Below are positions 25,822 to 35,549 of a DNA stretch of 64,000 nucleotides, in pieces (the first letter of the stretch is position 1; every line of letters begins with the position of its first letter). Source of the DNA: Smittia aterrima (taxonomy: Eukaryota; Arthropoda; Insecta; Diptera; Chironomidae); NCBI GenBank assembly GCA_033063855.1, contig CP093831.1, positions 15,624,001 to 15,688,000 on the forward strand. The letters are read 5' to 3'. The notes beneath the pieces were generated by a model, which saw only the letters and a list, made by a program, of their open reading frames with translations, ran no database searches and had not been told where the DNA came from. A program made the position numbers and the translations under genes.

Positions 25822-26419
25822 TGAGGAGCAACTGGTTTGGTATTCATAATTAGAATGAATCTGAATGCAAACCATCATTCAAATATTCGCGGCACGTCTC
25901 TTTCTTTCGCAAGCTTTCAATTTTTGGACTTGTCGCATGTGACCCAATCGTCATTTTAAATATTTTAAAATGTCTTCGCGTTCCCTTAAATAAATATCTG
26001 AAGAAAAAATTAAGAATCGTGCGATGTATCGCAACGCAAAACTTTTAATCAATGCAATGTTATTATTCTTATAGTTTAAGCTCAATATATTGGCCATGAA
26101 AAATCAAAGTCAGCCAAATCAATTGACCAAATCAGAATATCATAGTCGAGACGTTGTCGGAATATATTTTTGGTGTCTGGTCGCGCCACAACAAAAAATG
26201 AATAGTAAAGACAGGAATGCCGAAAATAGCTATGAGTGAAAATATTAATGCAAGATACTACTGACATATCTTAAACACAAACAAAGAACGAGATCGGGAA
26301 AATTCGCCAAATGAATTAGAATTTTCTTTTCGTAATTTAGTAGAAAATTATCTGTGCACTTTATCAGTCGAATTTATTAAAGACGATTTTATCTTTAAAG
26401 ATATAATAGAATAATAAAT
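25822..26419. other. Intergenic region with candidate initiator for the Lys-rich gene
   Basis: Divergent spacer between the peptide gene (-) and Lys-rich gene A (+). No coding exon is seen. TCAGTC at 26364-26369 fits the insect initiator and would give gene A a 5' UTR of about 54 nt. Confidence 0.45.
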
Positions 26420-26750
26420 ATGGGTAAAGGTAAACAACAAGCAGCAGCAGCCACTCCAGCAGCCGATGTAGGATTTATTTTATTTTTATAAAAATACTTT
26501 TTATTGTCAAGGTCAATTTTGTTGGCAAACAAAATTTTAATGAGCAGAGAATTTAAGCTTGCGCTATAAATAGAAATATTTTGTTTACGAATAAATAAAA
26601 TTTCAGAAGAAAGCACCCGGAAAGCAGCAACCGGCTTCAACGGATAAGGCCAAAGGAGGGGCAAAAGGTGGGAAGAAAGGTTTGTCCGAAAACACTCGAA
26701 ATGTTGTTGAATTCCTAAAAAAAATCTTTTTTTTAGGCGGCAAAAAGTAA
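26420..26750 (+). CDS. Small Lys/Ala/Gly-rich protein A (44 aa), tandem paralogue
   Basis: Three coding exons, 26420-26467, 26607-26679 and 26737-26750, each bounded by GT-AG and joining to 44 codons plus stop. The protein starts MGKGKQQAAAATPAAD, continues KKAPGKQQPAST and ends GGAKGGKKGGKK. It is strongly basic, has no hydrophobic core and must be disordered. The 48-nt first exon ends at a phase-0 junction after Asp, and exon 2 opens with Lys-Lys-Ala. The neighbouring gene at 27078 has exactly the same exon-1 plan, which is why I call this a real gene rather than chance. A polyA signal (aataaa) follows near 26838. I do not recognise the family. Its charge would suit nucleic-acid or ribosome binding, but that is speculation. 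Confidence 0.68.
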
Positions 26751-27077
26751 AATTCGTTTAATTCCTGTAAACCTGAAGCTTGGATAGCAACTCCAGCAAA
26801 AGAATGTTTATTTAATTATAAAATGTTTTAAGAAAATAATAAATCTATGTAAAAACTACTAAACGATATTGATGGAAAGTAACTCAGGACTTGGAGTTAA
26901 CATTCCGACTCTCGTTGATTTTTGTACATTACGCATGAACCGACGATTTTCTTCTCAGTCGTACGTTACTAAACTTGCAAGGCAGATCAAAATAAAAAAG
27001 GTCGAAAGGAAATATTTTCTCCATTAAAACGCAATAAAGGTTTTCGAATCCAAATCAAAGAATTAAATCTCAAAAAA
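26751..27077 (+). promoter_or_regulatory. Spacer between the two Lys-rich genes
   Basis: Holds the 3' UTR of gene A with AATAAA near 26838, and then the promoter of gene B. TCAGTC at 26955-26960 matches the initiator motif also found before gene A at 26364-26369, so both copies appear to have their own promoter. Confidence 0.5.
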
Positions 27078-27352
27078 ATGGGCAAAGGAAAGAAGGAAAC
27101 TCCCACACCGGCAACTGATGTAAGTTTTCATCTAATTTTCAGTTTATTTTACGCAAAACCTGCGACAATGTCATGATGACGACACGCGCGGCAATATCAA
27201 TGAAGATATTAAAGAAAAAAATATTTTTTTCTAAAATCTTACAGAAGAAAGCAGCAGCAAAAGGTGTTGTAACACCAGAGAAAGCAACTGCAGGAACTGA
27301 GAAAACAGCTGTAAAAGCTGACACCAAAGCTACGAAAAAGGGGAAAAAATAA
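27078..27352 (+). CDS. Small Lys/Ala/Thr-rich protein B (49 aa), tandem paralogue
   Basis: Two exons, 27078-27119 and 27245-27352, with donor gtaagt and acceptor cttacag, giving 49 codons plus stop. The protein starts MGKGKKETPTPATD, then KKAAAKGVVTPEKATAG, and ends TKATKKGKK. It matches gene A in the opening MGKGK, in the TPA-D motif that ends exon 1, in the phase-0 intron after Asp, in the KKA that opens exon 2 and in the poly-Lys end. It lacks gene A's last intron. AATAAA lies about 22 nt past the stop (near 27375). The protein is very basic and has no predicted fold. I do not recognise the family. Confidence 0.68.
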
Positions 27353-27534
27353 TAATGTTGGAATAAAAATCATGAAATAAAGTATTTTTCCTGATTGAAA
27401 ATGTTTATTTTTTCAATTGCGTGATCGCTTTCAATCCATATTGTGACAGGGATATTGATTTTTCATACATTTTTCAAGCGATATCCTTGTTAAATTTTTA
27501 AAACAAGATAATCGGTGAATAGAAGGTTGAAAGA

Positions 27535-30305
27535 TTAACGGAACCAGTCTTGAAGAGAAGAGAGCGCAGATCCTGAAGCTGCTGGTGGTTGCTTTCGCAC
27601 TGCTCCTGTTGACTTCCCGGATGATTGCTGGTGAACCTAAAAATTATTTTAATCGTTTAATATTATTCTTTAATTCTGGCTTGAAAGTATTACCTTCTTC
27701 TCTTCTTTCTTCACAACCTCTGGAACGGGCACCAGCAGGTTTTCCTTTGTGGCAATAACGGGCAGAAGAGGGAACCATCCAACGTTCGCCGATGTTGTAC
27801 TTAATGTAAGAATGCTGGGATCTTTATCGTGCTGACTCGAGAGGTTTTGATTCCCTAGAACACTCTTAAGATGCTCGAGGTTTGGAACTAAGCAGCTCAT
27901 CACATGTTGTAGTCTTCCAGCATTTCGTTTAATGTTTCCATTAACGTGGTGATAGAAAACATCAAAATCGAATGGATCGATAATCGATTTGAAGTGTTGG
28001 AGAAGTTCTTGGAACTTTTCATTCATCGCTTTATTTTCATGTCCAACGAAGAGCATCATCAAAACTTTTATGTCGAAGAAGTATTGCCAAGCGGCTTTCT
28101 GATTTCCATTAGCATATTCATTTTTTGATAGGTCAATGTATCTCTCGCAGAGCCTTTCAACGAAATTGTCCACAACTTTTTGATGAACTGACTTTGGTAA
28201 AGTGTGAGGAACGATTCTGTTTAAGCTAGTTATTATATCGAAAGCCCAGCATTGTACGGAAATAGAAATCTGGGAGGGAATGTGAATTTGCGATTGAATA
28301 ACGTTATCGCTCTCATCTTTCTCGTCAATCAAAACTGTGTCCCAAGTCGGAAAATCTTTCAAAAGTGTATTCAGCTCCAATTGATGGTCGAGTTGTTTCC
28401 ATTCATTTACAAATAGAGTCAACCATGTTTGCCAAAATCGAAGACTCTCTTCTTTTAGAAGACTGGAAATATTATTCCATTCTTTATCGTCCTCCTTTGA
28501 AGAGTCTCTCATATACGAAGGACCGATCAGCAGTTGTCCCGAAAAGCAAAGAACTAAATTCGGACAAAGCTCAGAAACTGCTTGAAGCAATCGTGCAAAC
28601 ATCATGCAATTCTCTGCTGTTTTGTTGAACTTTGATGACTTAACAAGAGTTATAAGAGCTGAGATGTTTTCTTTAGTGCATTCTCGTAGAAACGAGACAA
28701 TCTTCTCATGATTCGGATCAATATCCTTCGGTCTTCTAAGTTCTGACAAATCAGTCATTCCTCCGAGATACATTTTCAATTCACTAAATAAGGTTTCAAT
28801 ACTTTTGTCTAGTTTGTTACACAGATCGACAATAGACACTGAATAGCCTTTCACTTTCATTAGCAGTCGATGTGATTGCTTGTTACTTGACATCGCATCT
28901 TTTAAACTCAATGGGTTGTCTGAAGCATCTTCGACCCAAACGTAATGTTTGATGTCTCGGTGAACGCGATCATTGTCGCTTATTAATTTTTCGACTTCTA
29001 AATTGATTTCACTTAACGTCGTTGACCAGAACATGTTGATGATTGTTTCAATTCTGTCGTTAATAGGCGACTGATAAAACTTTTTGAAGAAATCTATGTT
29101 CTCAGGCAAATATAGGTCACGACAAACTACTGACCAATTCTTGGGTATTTCAACATTGACTCGAATCTGCTGCTGAATGTCTTGAATTGTCTTGATTGAA
29201 ACAATTTGTTGAATAAGTGAATTGAGTTGCTTCTGTGAGACGCTCTCTACAGTCTCCAACCAGTTTCGCATTGACATTTGAAGAGCTTTGCTTTCAAGTT
29301 GATTGAAGAAAACTTGTGGCTTGTACTTAGCGATGATGTCAGGAAGAGTTTGAAATATTGGTGATACATTACCATCAAGAAGCGAAAGAGTTGGAGAGGA
29401 ATCCTCGCCATTGATCTTTTTGAATTCTCGTGCCAAAAGTCCATCATTTCCTGTTGATCCAATGAAGCAGTCATAAATGATTGAAACCGTGCTGATTAAA
29501 ATTTTAAGGCTTCTCAATAGCTTCTCCTTGACAACTCCAAAATCATCGTTCTCAATCAGATTTAGATATGTTTTGGAACGTGTTTGAATAAATGTCGTCA
29601 AGAGCTTGTCGAGTTGACAATTTTCTAAAAGCAAAAGACTGGCAAGACACTTCGAAGCAACTTCTGATGTCAAATTCTCTCTCTCAAGAGTTTGAAGACA
29701 TTGATGCTTAATGGTGTGAAAGAATGGAGCTAGTAAGTCCCATTGCTTCTTAGCGACAGGAAATCTCTTCATGATATCCTTGTTTGTGTCGAGCTTTAGT
29801 CCTGTGCTTATATGCCGCGAAAATATGAAAACCTGTGTGGCCACAAAAAAGTCATCGGCATCGATTCGAGTCCAAATAACTTCCGGAAGAATTGTTAGGA
29901 TCTTGATTTGCACCACTACGCCATAAAGACTGTTGTTTGCTGATTTGTTGCGCTTTCGTTCACTGGTAGTGTCCAAAACCATTTGTTCTTGATTCTGTTG
30001 ACTCAGATTGATGATGTTGGCAGTAATATTTTCAGAAGTTTTTTTCATCTCAGCAATTGTATCTGCAGCTTGAATAAGATCTCTGTATCTTTCACCGACC
30101 TAAACATATTTCAAAAGAATCTTTATCATGATTTATTTAGTCAAAATAGAGAAAAATCTGTAAATACCATCATTCGAAGTTCTTCTCGTTTGTTTTCGAT
30201 TTCCGTTTGAACTTGCCGGTTAATAACTTCAACATCGCTAACATTATGCTGTTCGAACACTTTATCTATATCGAGATTGATTAAACTTGCTGCTGAAGTC
30301 GTCAT
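27535..30305 (-). CDS. COG1: Conserved oligomeric Golgi complex subunit 1
   Basis: Lobe-A/B bridging subunit of the COG tether, which captures retrograde vesicles at the Golgi. Exons on the minus strand, 30305-30168, 30099-27694 and 27636-27535, join in frame to 881 aa. The N-terminal coiled-coil signature is clear: NRQVQTEIENKREELRMM, then VGERYRDLIQAADTIAEMKK. The body is a helical-bundle tether without enzymatic motifs. The C-terminus ends SALSSLQDWFR, and an Asp-Trp-Phe-Arg end is typical of COG1. The short last exon was found by looking for that ending. The 3' end faces the Lys-rich gene B, about 180 bp between stop codons. The family call is secure. Confidence 0.92.
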
Positions 30306-31007
30306 CTTCGCTTTTTTATAAAAATTAAAATGAAAACAAAACTAATTTTTGAGAGGGTCTTGTGATCATTTGTGAAACAAAAATCAGCGACTACTCAAAA
30401 ACTAGAGGAACACATTAAAACATGACGAATTTCATTTATTTAAATCTAGTCAATCTTTTTATCTTTCATCAATTTGAGATATTACATATAAAATACAATA
30501 ATTGGATGTAGTTATCACTAGAATATTTATGAATTTAGAACCAGACATTCGTCTGCATTATTACTTAGTTGCAGTCAATAGCAAGAACAATAAGATTATA
30601 AAAGTGTCTTTACTCAAACCAATCTTTCTTGAGGGAAATGAGATAATGTTTTGGTTTCAAAGAGATTACTGGAGAAGTATTCACGGAACCGCTGGTTTTT
30701 TTTTCCTTCAGTAAACGTGACGAATTCTTCTTCGGTCGAGTGGATGGAAAAGTTTCAGAAATGCTAATTGATTTGCAGATTCGTGTACTTGTCTATAAAA
30801 CTCGACTACATAATGTCGAAAGGTAACAAGAGTTCGAGATGAACTCTTCTATTTGTAAATATCTTGTCCTATCAGTTGTCAAACTTTGCTTTGTTGCATT
30901 TACATCATGAGCTTCAAATTGAATGGCGAATTATGACGATTACGAAATGCGATCATAATTTTTGTTTGAGCTTACAAGAAGTGGAAATTATCGGAACGAA
31001 TAGCGAC
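30306..31007. other. COG1 promoter and tetraspanin 3' flank
   Basis: Both neighbours run leftward. The segment must hold the tetraspanin 3' UTR and the COG1 promoter. Short open frames on the plus strand near 30502 and 30864 have no splice context or family similarity and are not counted as genes. Confidence 0.5.
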
Positions 31008-31964
31008 TCAAGAGCTGCTCCAACGCGATTTCTGCAATTCAATTTGACCTTCGAGAGTTTTGGCAAGGTATATGATGAGAAGCTGAATAAAGCTGCAACT
31101 TAATGCAACTCCAGCGAATACATAAAGATTACGTTCTGCCCAGACGCGGACGATTTCGATACAACCTGAAGTCCAAATTTTCTTACTAGCTGACGACACT
31201 GATTGACTCTGAACTCCATAGCCACACATAATATTAATGAGACCAGATGAAATGTCTGTGCTGTTAATACAACAAGAATATGGAACGCCGCAACGTTCTA
31301 CTGATGGTGACGAACAGTTGAAATATTCGTTCTTGCTCCAGTCCAAAAATCCTCCTGCCGACAATCCACAGCAGTTAAATTCTTGCTGAACAAAGTCAAT
31401 GAAGTTTTGCAAATCGGGATCATCTCGGTACAGAGTTATTATCTGGAATCGGAAATAATAAAATCAAAATTTATAATTAAGAGAAATCTTTGTAACTTAC
31501 GCGATCAGTGAATGAATCTTCCAAGACTGTATTCATGGTGTGAGGGAAGATGAAAGCAATGATTGCAATGGCCATCTCACAGAGGAAGAATACAAGGAGA
31601 CACAAAGAATAGAACTTCAAGAGACAAGTGTTCTCGCGTAAAGCTCCTAAATGACAAAGGAATTAATAAATCAATTGAAAGTTTTATATTAAATTGTCTT
31701 ACCTAAGCATCCACAGAAGCTTACGATGAAAACAATTCCTCCGGAAATGACCATGACGATCGATATATTCAGGAGAATGTCATAGTAAGTGTCAAGTTTT
31801 ATAAGCCCTGTAGCTTGGAATTTGTCTAATCCTGAATATGCTCCAATTCCAATTAAAAGTCCTCCAAACAGCCAGAAAATGAAGTTCAGTAAGAAGATAA
31901 GATACTTAGTGCAAGAGCTAACGTAAGTGAAGTTATTGTTGATATATCGATGAGGAGCAGGCAT
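31008..31964 (-). CDS. Tetraspanin of the TspanC8 group
   Basis: Exons on the minus strand, 31964-31703, 31646-31501 and 31442-31008, give 280 aa. There are four membrane segments: about 20-43 (LIFLLNFIFWLFGGLLIGIG), 60-85, 95-115 and 245-268. The large extracellular loop has eight cysteines: CCG, two single Cys (FNCSS and RCGV), the PYSCC pair, MCGYG and SGCIE. Eight loop cysteines define TspanC8 proteins, which escort the protease ADAM10/Kuzbanian through the secretory pathway and so affect Notch signalling. In Drosophila these are Tsp3A, Tsp26A and Tsp86D. I cannot say which one this corresponds to. The call GVPYSCC...GYGVQ is characteristic of this subgroup. Confidence 0.88.
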
Positions 31965-32588
31965 GTTTCTATCCTTCTGGCTTGCACGAAATTGTTACTG
32001 GAAAAATCAGTTCATCGACGACTTCGGACGATGCTCGATATCTAATTTTAATAATCACAAACCAAATGAGGATATCCGGAACACAACTTAAACTCCAAAA
32101 CTTTTTTTTGTTTGGTAAATATATCAAATATGAATCACTCTTATTTTTACTGCTCAGTTCACTCGATTACCAACATTTCGATTATTGAATTGAAGTCATT
32201 GCGTTGCACTGTATCCGTTTAAGAGTTTATCTGTTCGACTCAGCTTGTCTCGAGTGACGCACGCTGAGAAACTTGAATTTCCCAATTCAATAATTTCGAC
32301 AGCTACTGCAGGGTGTTTTCAATTGAAACTCTGAAAAATATTTTTCAATGAAAACGTCTGCCCTTGAGATATGGAATAAGAAACTAAATCAATTTTTTGT
32401 TAATTTCTCTTTATTTTGAGTGCCAACTAAATCTGTGACCTAAGTTTTCTCATTGATGATAGGAAATTATAAGAAGATTGCAGCAGTTTTCAGTATATGA
32501 AAAAAAAAAATTAATGTACATTTCATTAATCGATTATGGTTGAGATGAGATGAGTTGATGGTATAACTTTAAAGCTAAACCAACTCAA
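31965..32588. other. Tetraspanin upstream region and Ear 3' flank
   Basis: Lies between the tetraspanin start and the Ear stop, both leftward genes. No coding exon is seen. The right half probably carries the Ear 3' UTR and the left half the tetraspanin promoter. Confidence 0.5.
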
Positions 32589-34520
32589 TCACGATGGAGC
32601 AAAAAACTCTTGTAGGCGCTGAACAGTGCTTCTATCAAGCTGAACTAGATCAAAGTCAAAGCTGGATTTAGTTATTTCATAGCAACCTGTAGATGCGATA
32701 AGTCGAACGACTTGTTGTAGTTCCTCATTGTTCTTCATCGTCGTTATTTTAAGCTTCAACTCTTTCAGCTCGTTCATGTAGTCATTTGAAATTTTGCTGC
32801 TTCCATCGACATTATTATTGTTTGAGTTAAAGTGATGAGAATTAGATTCGGATGGTCGTTCATGAACTGAGGGTGACTTAGACAAATCCTTTCTGGCCAA
32901 TTTTGAGGGTGGTGGCGGAGATGCTGATGAATCTCGATCATCTTTTCTGCTGGACTTTCTTTTACGTCCCTTGTCTTCCTTGTCCGTAGCTGGCTTTGTT
33001 CGTTCCCGCGGTTTCTTGATAGACTTGTCAATAACAATCTTTTGATGTGCGAAGTCAGGCATGCTGTTGTCCGAGTCTTGCTTAATCGACGGAGGACTAT
33101 CAACTTCAGAATCAGAGGAATCTTTGACACTAAGATTACTCTTGAATTGAAGCTCGTGTTTGGTGACCGGCTCTTTTGACTTAGCAAGTGTTGGTACGAT
33201 TGGAGTACTTTTAACAGATTTCTCCTTCTTTTGGTCTTTTCCAACTTCTTTCTCTTTAGCCTTCTCCTTCTTTTTGTGTTTGTGCTTTCTTTCAGAATCT
33301 TTATCGTGCTGCTTTTTAGAAAACTCTGGTGGAGTGGTCTTAAGATCTTGCGAAGGTTTCGACTTGACTTTATCACGATCATCCTTCCCAGCTGATTCTC
33401 GATCTTTCATACTACTTCCTTTAGATGCGGGCAGATCATAATGCGGCTTCTCTTTTGTAGACAAACTTTCTTTCATTGATCGAGCATCTTTCTTTTCATT
33501 ACGGTCACGTTCTTTGTCGTGGCTCTTCTTTTCCTTCTTAGTGCTTTTCTTTGAGAATGAAGGATCGACAACTGGTACAGGCGTCAATGATTGTTTCGGT
33601 TGAGGTTTTATCGAATCATTTTTCGATTGTGGCAATGCAATAAGATTTGTACTGTTACGTGCTGACGATGAGGATGACGGTGAGGGTGATGATGGTCGCT
33701 TCGAAGTTTTATCTTTCTTATCACTTCTTTCTCGATCCTTCGGTTTGTCCTTCTTTGACTTTTCTGATTCGGATTTTACAACATCACTCGATTTTTTCTC
33801 TTTTCCGTCCTTATTCGGGCTGTGCTTGTGTTTAGTTTTTTCGTTTCTATCTTTGCCTGCTCCAGTGACTGAAGAAGGTAAGTTCTTTTCCACAACTTTG
33901 CTACTAGACGAACTTTGCAACTTTGTTGGATTAGGCGACGGAATCGATCGAGAGTCTGGCTTTTTGAGAGGTGCTCCAAATAAATCCGTGAACACTTTGT
34001 TTATAGGTTTCGTTTCTTCCGGTCGCTTTGAGGATTTCTTGATTTCATTCACAGAGAGCATCGTCGCCGCATTTTTATTGTTGTATTGTTCACGGTTTTT
34101 TAAGTCATTCGAACTGTTAGAGATGAGTATGCCTCCACCCTTAAGACATTTTCTTCTAAATTCTTCTGACGGTGAAGGTATGACAAGTTCATTAACTTGT
34201 GTCTTCATTGGTTGAAGGTCGAGATCATACTCAAATGTGACTTTTTTAGGCTCATCACGGTTTTTAAGGTAAATGTCGATGGTAAGTACGAACCCAGCGT
34301 AACCTGCTTCTTTGACTGTGTAAGGCGGTTCCTTGATGACACGTTTAGGTTTTGGAAAAGACTCATGCAGGTTGAAAATGACTTTTTCAACAAAATGACC
34401 AATGTCTCCATCACTTCCTCCCCTTACGAATAATTCCCAATCATGTGTAAAGCCTTCCTTGCTAGGTTTTGTTTTTCGCACTGCCGAGTGTCCAATTTCA
34501 AATATCAATTTGAGTGACAT
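32589..34520 (-). CDS. ear: YEATS-domain protein Ear (ENL/AF9 homologue)
   Basis: Single coding exon, 643 aa. The YEATS domain spans about residues 1-115 (GFTHDWELFVRGG, FVEKVIFNLHESFPKPKR, EPPYTVKEAGYAGF), which in ENL/AF9 reads acylated histone H3 lysines. A long Ser/Lys/Asp-rich disordered middle (about 140-560) follows. The C-terminal ANC1-homology helix (about 580-640; YMNELKELKLKITTMKNNEE and VQRLQEFF) is the docking site for AF4, DOT1L and related partners in the super elongation complex. Translation starts at MSLKLIFEIGHS; an acceptor AG lies 7 nt upstream, so a non-coding first exon must exist upstream. Large open frames on the opposite strand are by-products of the repetitive codons. 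Confidence 0.93.
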   Translation of the reverse strand: MSLKLIFEIGHSAVRKTKPSKEGFTHDWELFVRGGSDGDIGHFVEKVIFNLHESFPKPKRVIKEPPYTVKEAGYAGFVLTIDIYLKNRDEPKKVTFEYDLDLQPMKTQVNELVIPSPSEEFRRKCLKGGGILISNSSNDLKNREQYNNKNAATMLSVNEIKKSSKRPEETKPINKVFTDLFGAPLKKPDSRSIPSPNPTKLQSSSSSKVVEKNLPSSVTGAGKDRNEKTKHKHSPNKDGKEKKSSDVVKSESEKSKKDKPKDRERSDKKDKTSKRPSSPSPSSSSSARNSTNLIALPQSKNDSIKPQPKQSLTPVPVVDPSFSKKSTKKEKKSHDKERDRNEKKDARSMKESLSTKEKPHYDLPASKGSSMKDRESAGKDDRDKVKSKPSQDLKTTPPEFSKKQHDKDSERKHKHKKKEKAKEKEVGKDQKKEKSVKSTPIVPTLAKSKEPVTKHELQFKSNLSVKDSSDSEVDSPPSIKQDSDNSMPDFAHQKIVIDKSIKKPRERTKPATDKEDKGRKRKSSRKDDRDSSASPPPPSKLARKDLSKSPSVHERPSESNSHHFNSNNNNVDGSSKISNDYMNELKELKLKITTMKNNEELQQVVRLIASTGCYEITKSSFDFDLVQLDRSTVQRLQEFFAPS

Positions 34521-34527
34521 TATTTGC

Positions 34528-35549
34528 CTAAAAATAAACAAACCAAAATATTAAGAGAAAAGTCCCGTTAGAATGAACGATTTTGTTGACTTTCTATTGC
34601 AAGAAGATAAGGAAAAGAACTTTGTATCACATTTTGTATTCTTTTACGTATGATAAGTCAATTTCCCTCCTTTTTCTTTCTTTTGCTAGAGAATTCGCTT
34701 TAACTTCTTCTTCTCAAGAATTGGAATTGATTATTTAATTATCCATTTTCTGATTAAAAACATAGTGTTCTTTGACTTTAGTTGACTCGGTATTGCCATA
34801 TTTACCGATTCTCTTGTTTGGACCTTGTTTAGTTATTTTAGAAAATTTCTAATTTATTCAGAATGAATCAAGGAGATAGAGAGTCTTTCTAATATGTGTT
34901 CATACTGTCAATCGATGAGTCTCAATTGTTTCCGCATCATTAATTAGCTGAAATCGCAATATATCTTACTTTTATTCAATTTGGCGAAGAAATGAAAACT
35001 TTTGTTAGATCCAAGTGAACTTCATTGATTGTGCAACAGTTTGATTATTCACATGACAACTATTATAGTTTTAATGTCAAAAGCTAAGCGGATTTGCAGT
35101 CGTTCGTGCAATTTAAATAATAAAATAAACTCTCAGAATCTTCTTCTTAAATTTTCAAAAGTTTATTGAATACGTCGACAGACGTTTTCCAAAAAACTTA
35201 TTTTTAAAACTTTTTTTTGATGTTTTTCAAAAAGCTTTCACAAACAAGCTTTTGAAACGAAATCAGATTTAAACTTCGGTTTTAAATTATTTATCGACGC
35301 TTCTACGTTTCTTCATCAACTTCTAGAAATCAACAGTTGTCGAGTGGACAACCTTCGTTATAATATTAAAGCCGAGTGAAGACGAAGTACAGCGCTAATT
35401 AAGATCTGTAAAGTTTGGTCAAAAACTCATCAAAACATTCAAAGCAAAACTTATCATCTCAAAATAACATAAATTACGGACAATATTAGCTAAAAAAACG
35501 TTCTATTGAGTGAAGTTAAACTTGGTGAACAGTAATAAGCAGATCCAGA
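34528..35549. promoter_or_regulatory. Divergent region between Ear and CP190
   Basis: About 1 kb separating the leftward ear and the rightward Cp190. It should contain both promoters and the non-coding first exon of ear. No further coding exon or clear core-promoter element was identified. Confidence 0.45.

Noticed and set aside
26395..26664. An 89-codon minus-strand frame over Lys-rich gene A
   Set aside because: Antisense by-product; the plus-strand exons have matching splice sites and a paralogue.
30502..31103. Two plus-strand frames between COG1 and the tetraspanin
   Set aside because: Both lack splice or family support, and the second runs into the antisense of the tetraspanin exon.
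33160..34215. Ser/Phe-rich frames opposite ear, up to 156 codons
   Set aside because: They mirror the Lys/Ser/Asp-rich codons of the ear middle region.
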